In this document: positions 26,816 through 34,829 of the stretch, one piece after another | How the letters are laid out: each line of letters starts with the position of its first letter | How positions within the stretch are numbered: the first letter of the stretch is position 1 | NCBI GenBank assembly: GCA_020639155.1 | Contig: JACKHF010000001.1 | Coordinates: forward strand, 124,001 to 188,000 | Direction: 5' to 3' | Length of the DNA stretch: 64,000 bases | Source: Phycisphaeraceae bacterium | Lineage (GTDB): Bacteria; Planctomycetota; Phycisphaerae; Phycisphaerales; UBA1924 | Notes under the pieces: model-generated | Databases searched by the model: none | Seen by the model: only the letters and a program-made list of their open reading frames with translations | What the model was told of the DNA's origin: nothing | Program-made: the position numbers and the translations under genes

Positions 26816-29482
26816 ATGTGCCGACCCGACAGACGTGCCAGTGTGCTGGTTGATGCCTTCAATATCGCTCATTATCCGGGCGGATCATCATCGACTGCGG
26901 ACCTTCGCGTGGCTGACAAACACTCATCAGGACATTCTCGAAGTGCACAAACGCGCAGGCGAATGATTGTGTGGACCGGGGTGGTCATTGTGTACGGAGT
27001 TGTGCTGGTCTTCTCGCATCGTGCAGAGCACAATCGCTGGGCACCACCATCCGGTACCGCGTCAGCAACCGTGCACTCGGCTGATGGCGAGACCTGGATC
27101 CCCCTGTACTACCGCGACACCCCGTCAGCAACTCCAACAGATCGACCAGCGGTTGTCCTGCTCCACGGCACGCCGGGTGATGGCAACGCGTTCGACAAAA
27201 TGGCTGAACAACTCAGCACGCAGGGCTGGCGTGTCATCGTCCCGGATCTGCTTGGCGCTGGTAAGTCCATCGATCCTGTCACACGAACATCTCCATCCCA
27301 TTCCATCCGTGCCACTGCTTTTGCGCTGCGCGATGTGCTCGACAAAGAGCACATCAAACGCGCGCATATCGTCGGCTGGTCCAACGGCGGCGGCGTAGCA
27401 CTCTATCTGTCTGACATCGCGCCGGAGCGCGTCGCCAGCATCACGCTGCTCGCATCGATCGGCGCGCAGGAGGTCGAGGGATCCGGCGGGTACTCCTTCG
27501 AGCACTTCAAGTACGCGATCGGAATCGGTGTCTTCGAGTACCTGCCCGAACTGCTTCCCCACTTTGGTACTTTTGGTACTCGCCACATGCGCGAGCAGAT
27601 CATCCGTCCGTTCTGGGATTCTGATCAGCGTCCGCTCAAGCGCCTCATGCAGGAACTTCCAGAGAAACACATCCCCGTCATGATCCTGCACGGAAGAAAC
27701 GACTTCCTTGTCAGTCCGCGAGCTGCTGAACGCCATCACGAGATCATGCCCGAAAGCGTGCTTGTGATGCTCAACTCCGATCACTTCATGCCGTTCATGC
27801 AGCCGCAACTTGCGGTAACAGAACTCGCCACATTCTTTCGTGCTGTCGAATCTAGAGCGGTTGCAACACTCCCCCACACTCGCGATGAATCGCCAGCGTG
27901 GTTTGCACTTGGCAGCGTGCAGCGATGGGTGGAGAACACACTCTATCCGCTTATCTGGCCAGTCCAGCTTGTGATCTTCGCTGTGCTGATTTTCCTATCG
28001 CCGTTTCTTGGTGTCTCCTTCGGCGCGATGATCGTCGCACGGGGTGTCGTCGACATCCTCGTCATGATGATCGCAACCATGATTGCGTTTGCACTTCGAT
28101 CCGACGACAAAGACGCGACACGAGTGCCCGACCCATTGCACTGGTCACGTGCTCGTTCGATCACATCGAAGATCGTGCGATCGATTTGTACTGGTGTTGT
28201 GGTGATCGTTGTCGCGCGTCTCCTGAACTTCGCGATGCTGCATCTCGCGGTATATCGGCTGCATGATCTGCCGATGGGTTGGCTCACCTCCGGTGGCGCA
28301 CTCATCGCAGGATCGCTTCTGACCGGCGCAATCGGGCTTACATTCCCGCTTGTCAAGTCGCGAGCTGGACATCGCAGGCTCGTCGCAAAGATCAAACGCT
28401 TGCACCACGAATACTGGCCGATGCATCTTTACTATCCAGTGCCAGTTGCGTACCTGATCTGGTTGTCCCTCAAACGCAAGGGAATCCGCACGATTACATG
28501 CGCTAATCCCGGCATGGGTGCTGGCGGTGGCATCATCGGTGAATCAAAGGCGGATATTCTCCGCGCGATCAGCGTCAGCCCGCACGTACTCCCGTGGCGT
28601 ATGCTCCACGCCAGCGCCGATGTTGACGCGCGCGTGAAGACCGTCATGCAATGGCTTTCTGAGGACAACTGCGAGCTCGGCTCACTCCCTCTCGTACTCA
28701 AGCCTGACAGTGGATTCCACGGCTACGCGGTGAAACTCGCACGCGACGAGAATGACCTTCGCTCGTATCTCACAAAGATGCACCGGGATCTGATCGTGCA
28801 GAAGTACCACCCGGGCCCGAGAGAGTGTGCCATCATGTGGGCAAGACACACCTCGCCGCAATCCGAGAGTGTCGGGCGCATCACCGGTGTGAACCTTCGC
28901 GAGCTCCCAACCGTAACAGGCACGGGAAAGCACACGCTTGAGCAGTTGGTGCTCCGTCACAAACGCCATCGATGCCAGGCGGGAACCATTATCCGGAATC
29001 TCGGCGAGCAGCGAACAACGATCCCGGTCAAGGGAGAGACCGTTCGCGTCAGCAGTGTCGGCAACCATATCCGTGGCGCGCGATTTACCGACGGCAATCA
29101 TCTGATCACACCCGAACTTGAGCGAGCGATCGATGCTGTCGCAAGAAATGTTCCGCATCCATCACTTGATAACCAACAAATGCAATCAATGGGGCCTGGC
29201 GGACTCGACACTGGTCGGTTCGACATCAAGTACGAGTCGGACGAACTGCTCCAACAGGGACGAGGCATTGGCATTGTCGAGCTCAACGGCACAACAGCCG
29301 AACCGACGCAGATGTACGACCCGTCGCATTCGGTGTACTGGGCGTGGAGTGTCTATTGCAGGCACATCCGTACGCTGTTCGATCTTGCAATAGCGCGTAG
29401 AAAAGCGGGCGCGTCTCCTGCTTCTCTGCGAGAGCTCTACGCAGGGTGGCGCAAACACAACCATGGCAAACCAGATCTGTAA
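26816..29482 (+). CDS. Fusion of alpha/beta hydrolase, membrane segments and ATP-grasp-like domain
   Basis: The 888-residue protein joins three parts. After a short cytoplasmic start there is a membrane helix (about 50-67). An alpha/beta hydrolase (about 95-350) follows, with nucleophile Ser189 in GWSNGGG, acid in HGRNDFLV and His323 in NSDHFMPF. Three or more membrane helices span about 379-513. The last 330 residues resemble ATP-grasp ligases: LPLVLKPDSGFHGYAV near 623, IVQKYHPGPRECAIMW, then GVNLRELPTVTGTGKHTLEQ and a later GIVELNGTTAEP. A hydrolase and a ligase in one membrane protein suggest making and remodelling of an amide- or ester-linked compound; the substrate is unknown. The ATG at 26816 has GAGGG 7 nt upstream, and 26963 is the next option. 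Confidence 0.8.
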   Translation: MCRPDRRASVLVDAFNIAHYPGGSSSTADLRVADKHSSGHSRSAQTRRRMIVWTGVVIVYGVVLVFSHRAEHNRWAPPSGTASATVHSADGETWIPLYYRDTPSATPTDRPAVVLLHGTPGDGNAFDKMAEQLSTQGWRVIVPDLLGAGKSIDPVTRTSPSHSIRATAFALRDVLDKEHIKRAHIVGWSNGGGVALYLSDIAPERVASITLLASIGAQEVEGSGGYSFEHFKYAIGIGVFEYLPELLPHFGTFGTRHMREQIIRPFWDSDQRPLKRLMQELPEKHIPVMILHGRNDFLVSPRAAERHHEIMPESVLVMLNSDHFMPFMQPQLAVTELATFFRAVESRAVATLPHTRDESPAWFALGSVQRWVENTLYPLIWPVQLVIFAVLIFLSPFLGVSFGAMIVARGVVDILVMMIATMIAFALRSDDKDATRVPDPLHWSRARSITSKIVRSICTGVVVIVVARLLNFAMLHLAVYRLHDLPMGWLTSGGALIAGSLLTGAIGLTFPLVKSRAGHRRLVAKIKRLHHEYWPMHLYYPVPVAYLIWLSLKRKGIRTITCANPGMGAGGGIIGESKADILRAISVSPHVLPWRMLHASADVDARVKTVMQWLSEDNCELGSLPLVLKPDSGFHGYAVKLARDENDLRSYLTKMHRDLIVQKYHPGPRECAIMWARHTSPQSESVGRITGVNLRELPTVTGTGKHTLEQLVLRHKRHRCQAGTIIRNLGEQRTTIPVKGETVRVSSVGNHIRGARFTDGNHLITPELERAIDAVARNVPHPSLDNQQMQSMGPGGLDTGRFDIKYESDELLQQGRGIGIVELNGTTAEPTQMYDPSHSVYWAWSVYCRHIRTLFDLAIARRKAGASPASLRELYAGWRKHNHGKPDL

Positions 29483-29485
29483 ACG

Positions 29486-30724
29486 TTACGCTGCCAGCGC
29501 TCGCAGGAACTCGTCGATCAGCATGACCTCGTCATCGTCACGCACCTTCAATCCGAGCGCAGAACTGATGCTTCGCGCGGTCTGCTCCGCAGGGGAGATG
29601 CGCAGCGATGCCAGCGGCTTTTCGCGTGAATCAAGCAAGCACACTGATACATGAGGCGACGTTGCATCACCGCACAACTCGATTGTCCGTCCGCCAAGGA
29701 TAAACCGCTCAGGTGTTGATCGGCAATCACGCTTGATCGAATGGATCATCTCGGAATCCATCCGCGACTGGATACGGCGCGAGACTTCATCGGCCAGGGT
29801 GGCAAGATTGTGCTCGCCGTGCGCAACACACTCGAGCTTGTAGGATGTTGCCTGATGTTGTTCGCGAGCAGTGTGAACTGCATCCTCCATCTGTTTACGT
29901 TCGAGTCTGAGCTGCTTCCTTGCCACGTCGAACGGAAAATCTTCGGCGCTCAGCGCGCGTTTGCCGTGCAAGCAGATGCCTCCCACAACATATGTCAAGC
30001 GATGCAGCAGTTGCGATTCTGTTTTCGGTGTCTGTGAGCAGGGCTCCTCGTGGTGCCACACAATCGGATGTGACAGCACATCCGGTAGCGACCATCTGCG
30101 AGCCATCGCGCATACCACATCAACATGCGTAAACGGAAGCTTGTGCGTCTCGTGGCGGAAGAGCTGGGCAGGTGGGATTGCCTGCAAGTACAACTCCTTG
30201 CCTTCTTCGCGTTGCATCTGATACGCGACAGGAATGCCTGCATCCAACAAAAGACCCGCAACAAATGCCTCGCTCTCCAGTTGCGGAGCATACGCACGGG
30301 CGAGCGATGAGCACAGACACGCCCGATAGACCGCATTGGTCCACGTCTGTCGCGAGAGCATGCGGGCGGGATCCTGCTCGGAGCCGCGACTCAAAAAGAA
30401 ACTTATCGCGATGGACCGCAAACGTTCAATGCCGAGAACCACACATGCACGATCGACCGATGTGACCGGGTTTGAGAGTGCAAAGAACGCTGAGTTTGCC
30501 ATTCGAAGCACGCGACCGGTCAGTGCGGGGTCGGCACGCACAATGTCCGCAAAGTCCGCAGCACCCGAGCTTGCACTGTCGGCAAGATCGAGTACCTTGG
30601 ATGCGACCTCCGGTTGTGTTTCAAGCCCAATCGAATCGAGCCTGCGATCAATCTGTTCAAGAAGTGCTTCCACTTCTCGTGCGGAAAGATCGATCCTCGC
30701 CTTGGTTGTTGGGGTGTCCGTCAT
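29486..30724 (-). CDS. HDOD-domain signalling protein
   Basis: The 412-residue cytoplasmic protein has an HDOD domain at about 35-240, with the blocks VLRMANSAFFAL, AFVAGLLLDAGIPVAYQM and HVDVVCAMARRWSLP. HDOD domains resemble HD phosphohydrolases but lack the catalytic His-Asp pairs and act as signalling scaffolds. The remaining 170 residues include a Lys/Arg/Gln-rich helical stretch (about 262-295) and a C-terminal domain with paired strands (FILGGRTIELCG, VSVCLLDSREKPLASL), probably a ligand- or partner-binding module. It converges with the fusion gene, with 3 nt between the stops. Confidence 0.85.
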   Translation of the reverse strand: MTDTPTTKARIDLSAREVEALLEQIDRRLDSIGLETQPEVASKVLDLADSASSGAADFADIVRADPALTGRVLRMANSAFFALSNPVTSVDRACVVLGIERLRSIAISFFLSRGSEQDPARMLSRQTWTNAVYRACLCSSLARAYAPQLESEAFVAGLLLDAGIPVAYQMQREEGKELYLQAIPPAQLFRHETHKLPFTHVDVVCAMARRWSLPDVLSHPIVWHHEEPCSQTPKTESQLLHRLTYVVGGICLHGKRALSAEDFPFDVARKQLRLERKQMEDAVHTAREQHQATSYKLECVAHGEHNLATLADEVSRRIQSRMDSEMIHSIKRDCRSTPERFILGGRTIELCGDATSPHVSVCLLDSREKPLASLRISPAEQTARSISSALGLKVRDDDEVMLIDEFLRALAA

Positions 30725-30948
30725 ATACCAGCCTCACGCCTGCTGCCTGTGCGTCCTTCCGCGCGATGTCTGCTGGGCCACTAATCTGGCCTGTGTTCAA
30801 TTTCAGAAACACAAAGCCTCCTGGCAACCCGCCATGCAACGCCATGTCTGCCTTGCGCAGCGGAAGGCCTCCCAACCAGCACAAAGGACATGAGTGGTGA
30901 AACCGTCCCGTGCGGCACAGACGTCACAGAATGTACACAGCTGCGCAG

Positions 30949-31425
30949 TTATTGCTGGGAACCAATACCAAGGGCATGCACCAGCCAGTCAGGCACACGG
31001 ATCGGCTTGCCATCTGCGTCAACGCACGCAACTTCCGTTGTGGCACGCGCACATATTCCATCAACCGGCACACTGGAGTCAGTACCGATATCTGGTATGA
31101 GGCCGTTCCGCTCAATCAACCTGATCCGATACTCATGTCGCAGCCTGATCGGTGTTGAGGAGCCGCCCAGCGTCTCAATCTCAATCACATCGTCGTACCT
31201 GATCGGTCTGCGATAGACAATTTCCATCCGTGTCACGACAATGAACACCCCCGACGCTTCCAGCTGTTTGTACGATGTGCCTGCATCACGGAGTAGTTCG
31301 GTCCTCCCCATCTCAAGCCATGGGCCATAGTTTGCATGATGGGCAATCCCCTGTGCATCACACTCGATATATCGCACACGGACCCGGAGCTTCCCCTCCT
31401 GCCTCATGTGAACATGATCATTCAT
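30949..31425 (-). CDS. YbgC/FadM-type acyl-CoA thioesterase
   Basis: The 158-residue hot-dog-fold protein carries the family active-site pattern around Asp23 (ECDAQGIAHHANYGPWLEMG, with the helix TELLRDAG following). It also has the strand block VIEIETLGGSSTPIRLRHEY. Such enzymes hydrolyse short- or medium-chain acyl-CoA or acyl-ACP, and the exact substrate is not readable. An unrelated-looking insert at about 108-130 is rich in Ile, Pro and Asp. The ATG at 31425 precedes a normal family start. It stands alone, 45 nt downstream of the kinase stop and on the same strand. Confidence 0.85.
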   Translation of the reverse strand: MNDHVHMRQEGKLRVRVRYIECDAQGIAHHANYGPWLEMGRTELLRDAGTSYKQLEASGVFIVVTRMEIVYRRPIRYDDVIEIETLGGSSTPIRLRHEYRIRLIERNGLIPDIGTDSSVPVDGICARATTEVACVDADGKPIRVPDWLVHALGIGSQQ

Positions 31426-31469
31426 GTGGAAGACTATGCACAGTTCTGACGTGTAGCTTTGCCATCGGT

Positions 31470-34103
31470 CTACCTTGTCGGACTCGCAGTTCCATGAACA
31501 AGATCCAGCCGTTGTCGCGCTTCAACCACCAGTGAATGATTGGGTGGGAGCGATGCAGACAGAAGATCAAGGGATTCACGCAGCAGGTTCTCTCCCTCCT
31601 GCGTGCTCCCGGTCCTGACTAGACACTCTCCATACAGGCTCTGCGCGTTTGCAGCGCGCCAGCTCTCTCGGCCGTAGCTTGCCGCGCGAAGCTCCCACGC
31701 GCTCCGAGCAAACGGGAGTGCTTCATCGGGACGCCCCATGCCTACCAGAGCACTGGCACGCAAGAACAGAGCACCACCAACCGCTGGATGGTTCGACGGG
31801 TAGATCGCTTCATGTATTGCAACCGCGCGTTCAAGCAGTTCGTTCGCACGCTCAAAGTCTTTCCGCTCGATATACGCGTAGGCCTGATTCAGAATGCCAT
31901 TGGCAACCTGCGGATGATTCACGTCAAGATGCAAAGAACGAATCTCATTCATTCGGGCAAACGCACGATCGGCCTCCTCATATCGACCAATGTTGTTATA
32001 GAAGATACCGAGGCGTTCCCACGCCACTGCGAGCGAGAGGTTGTCTTTGCCGAATGTCTGCTCTCGAAGCTGGAGAGATCGAACGTATGCATCCTCAGCT
32101 TTCTCATGATCGCCTTTCATCTCGTAGGCGTGACCAAGATTCCCGAGCGCAGTCGCAATGTACGGGTGAGATTCGTTCAGCACGCCGGAGAAGTTTTCCA
32201 GTGCAGCTTGCCAGTGGCGCTCGGCTTCATCTCGCTTGCCCAGTTGCCAGAGCACATTCGCGAGATTGTTGTGCGATTCGCCGAGATCTATGTCCGGGGG
32301 CTGAAAGAGCTTCTCTCGTATCAAAAGACCCTGCTCAAACGTTGCTTGTGCAGCGGCAAAGTTACCCATCTGCACCTGTGCATCCCCGACACGGGAGAGC
32401 AGTTCACCGTAGAGGTCGGAGTCCTCAAGTCTTGACTCTTTCAGAAGATCAACTGTTGGCTGCATCAGTGCTAGAGCCTCTTCGCCCTTGCCCAGCCGAA
32501 CGAGTGCGGATGCTTTCGCGGCAACCAGTGGCGCAACAAGCTCAAGAGATTCTGCACTGCTTGCATCCTGCTGCACAGCGGATTCGGCACGTCCGAGCCC
32601 GATCTCGGCGTGCTGAAGCGCCACCTCAAACTGACCCAATGCGAAGTACGCCTCACTCATTGTCAGAAAGAGCTTGCTCGCAACGAGTGGATCCTCAACT
32701 GTGTCGATCATCGTTGATGTCTGATCGAGATACTCACGCATGGTGAGCTCAGCCCCCTCTGTCAGCTCCGGATTCGCGCTGCGAAGACTATTACGCATGA
32801 TATTTGCGATCTGCTCTGCGAGAATCCGCTGTTGCTTCTCAAGGTCCCTCGCTTTGTTCGCAGCATCCCGCTCGGCCACAGCTCGACTTTCAGCACGAGT
32901 CAACTGCGCATTCATCACGCCTAGCGTTCCAACAGTGCCAAGAAGCACAATACTGATTGCGACAATAGATGCAACAGCAGCGCGATGACGCTTTGCAAAC
33001 AACGAAATCGCATGCCGGGTGCCAGGTGGCTTTGCTCTCGTTGGTTCGTTGTGCAGATACCGCTGGATATCATCAGCAAACTCACTTGCTGACGCGTATC
33101 GATCCGATGGTTGACGCGCCATTGCTTTCATCACGATCGCTTCGAGATCCGTGGGCAACGGCTTGCCATTGCGCATCGGTCTGCGTGGAGGCGTGTCCCT
33201 CACCAGTCGAATCGCTTCTGTGATCGGCTTACTTTCGACCGGATGCGGCAGCGATCCTGTCAGGAGTTCATAGAGAACAACTCCAAGAGAGTAGATATCT
33301 GTGCGGGCATCAATCTCATCGGTGTTGCCAGCACACTGCTCGGGGCTCATGTATGCCAGCGTGCCAAGCAACTTGCTCCGATCAACTTCCTGCGTGATAC
33401 GTTCGACGTCATTCTCGGTCAGTCTCGCGATACCAAAGTCAATTACTTTCGGTTCGTCTCGATTGTTGACTAGCACGTTCGTTGGCTTCAGATCCCTGTG
33501 CACAACACCTCGCTGGTGTCCGTGGTGCACACCGTGACTGATACGCACGAAAATGTCAAGGATGTCGCGTTCGGGCTTTCCTTTCGCCCATGCGTTGAGC
33601 GTTTGGGCGTTCTCAACAAGCTCAATAGCCAGAAACGGTGTGCCCTGATCATCCACACCCATTGAATACATTTGCGCCACTGCTGGATGCAGCAGGCGGG
33701 CCAGAACAGAAGCCTCATGCGCAAGACGCGCAGAACTTCCCTTTGCGATCGCTCTTGGCAGGACTTTCAACGCCACTCGGCGCTTTGGTGTTGCCTGTTC
33801 CGCCTCATATACAATCCCCATACCGCCGCGCGCAACTGTACGAAGAATCGTAAAATCACCGATGCGCAACGGCGTTTCACTGCTCTGCGGAACAACAACC
33901 ACTTCGGGAGGTTCGAGAAACCCCGTGCCATGTGTTGCAGATGCATGCAGGAGTCTGCGCACCTGCTCCGCATCCGACTCACTGAGCGAGTGCAGGAATG
34001 ACTCCCTTGCGTCACCATTCACATCCATCGCCTGATGGAACAGATGCTCGATATGCGACCATGTTGACTGGTCGGGAGGGGTTGTCGGACTGCGCTTTGG
34101 CAT
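31470..34103 (-). CDS. Membrane Ser/Thr protein kinase with C-terminal TPR repeats
   Basis: The 877-residue protein begins with a Hanks-type kinase domain (about 82-345). The ATP-binding lysine is Lys113 in VALKVL, the catalytic loop is HRDLKPTN with Asp204, and DFG lies at 223-225, so it should be active. A membrane helix sits at about 372-396. A coiled segment (ESRAVAERDAANKARDLEKQ) and about ten tetratricopeptide repeats, probably extracytoplasmic, run to the end. The ATG directly follows the stop of the sigma-factor gene (TAAATG), so the two are co-translated. This sigma-kinase-TPR pairing is common in planctomycetes, where the kinase is thought to control the sigma factor. Confidence 0.93.
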   Translation of the reverse strand: MPKRSPTTPPDQSTWSHIEHLFHQAMDVNGDARESFLHSLSESDAEQVRRLLHASATHGTGFLEPPEVVVVPQSSETPLRIGDFTILRTVARGGMGIVYEAEQATPKRRVALKVLPRAIAKGSSARLAHEASVLARLLHPAVAQMYSMGVDDQGTPFLAIELVENAQTLNAWAKGKPERDILDIFVRISHGVHHGHQRGVVHRDLKPTNVLVNNRDEPKVIDFGIARLTENDVERITQEVDRSKLLGTLAYMSPEQCAGNTDEIDARTDIYSLGVVLYELLTGSLPHPVESKPITEAIRLVRDTPPRRPMRNGKPLPTDLEAIVMKAMARQPSDRYASASEFADDIQRYLHNEPTRAKPPGTRHAISLFAKRHRAAVASIVAISIVLLGTVGTLGVMNAQLTRAESRAVAERDAANKARDLEKQQRILAEQIANIMRNSLRSANPELTEGAELTMREYLDQTSTMIDTVEDPLVASKLFLTMSEAYFALGQFEVALQHAEIGLGRAESAVQQDASSAESLELVAPLVAAKASALVRLGKGEEALALMQPTVDLLKESRLEDSDLYGELLSRVGDAQVQMGNFAAAQATFEQGLLIREKLFQPPDIDLGESHNNLANVLWQLGKRDEAERHWQAALENFSGVLNESHPYIATALGNLGHAYEMKGDHEKAEDAYVRSLQLREQTFGKDNLSLAVAWERLGIFYNNIGRYEEADRAFARMNEIRSLHLDVNHPQVANGILNQAYAYIERKDFERANELLERAVAIHEAIYPSNHPAVGGALFLRASALVGMGRPDEALPFARSAWELRAASYGRESWRAANAQSLYGECLVRTGSTQEGENLLRESLDLLSASLPPNHSLVVEARQRLDLVHGTASPTR

Positions 34104-34721
34104 TTACGTCGTTACATCCTCAGACGAAGTATCCATGTGGGACTTCAGCCACGCACGAGCGAGTGTCCATTCACGCTCCGCTGTGCGTTTAGACAGTCCA
34201 AGCAATGTTGCAGCATCTTCCATTCGCATTTGTCCGAAGAACCTCAACTCAACCAACCTCGCCTTCTGAGCATCAAACGCAGCAAGCTGCGTCAGCGCAT
34301 CATCAAGCAATGCAAGATCGCCCGAGCAGGACTCATACACGTCTACTGTCTCATCCAGCGCGGTTTGCGTGTGGTTTCCGCCACGCTTGATCCGATTCTT
34401 TGATCTGGCATGGTCCACGAGAATGCGTCGCATGGCCCTTGCAGCGCACGCCATGAAGTGGTCACGATTTGACATAACCTGATCGCTGCCCAGGAGCTTC
34501 AGATATGCCTCGTGAACGAGCGCCGTCGCCTGAAGCGTGTGATTTGGACGCTCGCTGCTCATCATCGACTGGGCAAGTCGCCGCATTTCGCTATAGACCG
34601 CGTGGTAGAGCTGCTCAGCAGCATCGGTACTCCCCGTTTCAATAGCGCCCAAAAGCGACGTGATGCGCGCCGGATCAGTTATCGGCTCAACTGCCGGGGG
34701 ATGTTCTGGTCCATCAGACAT
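34104..34721 (-). CDS. ECF-type sigma factor of the planctomycete kinase-linked group
   Basis: The 205-residue protein has sigma region 2 (ELYHAVYSEMRRLAQSMMS, then ATALVHEAYLKLLG and HFMACAARAMRRILVDHAR) and region 4 (AQKARLVELRFFGQMRMEDA and LGLSKRTAEREWTLARAWL). The form with ALVHEAYLRL and HFLAVAARAMRRILVDHAR is the expanded ECF type found mainly in Planctomycetes and Acidobacteria. It has no linked classic anti-sigma factor. It is followed without a gap by the Ser/Thr kinase gene and is divergent from the large dockerin proteins, which are candidate targets. Confidence 0.92.
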   Translation of the reverse strand: MSDGPEHPPAVEPITDPARITSLLGAIETGSTDAAEQLYHAVYSEMRRLAQSMMSSERPNHTLQATALVHEAYLKLLGSDQVMSNRDHFMACAARAMRRILVDHARSKNRIKRGGNHTQTALDETVDVYESCSGDLALLDDALTQLAAFDAQKARLVELRFFGQMRMEDAATLLGLSKRTAEREWTLARAWLKSHMDTSSEDVTT

Positions 34722-34829
34722 CTGTTCTCCCGCGTTGTGGCGGACTCGTCACAGCTTTGGCGCAGAGTGAGAGGCGGTGCCCGCATGGCACGGAACCTGC
34801 CGGTCCATTGTAACACAAGGGAGAGGATG

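Noticed and set aside
34512..34829. N-terminal extension of the first dockerin protein
   Set aside because: It overlaps the sigma-factor gene on the other strand. A signal peptide and a ribosome site place the start at about 34830.
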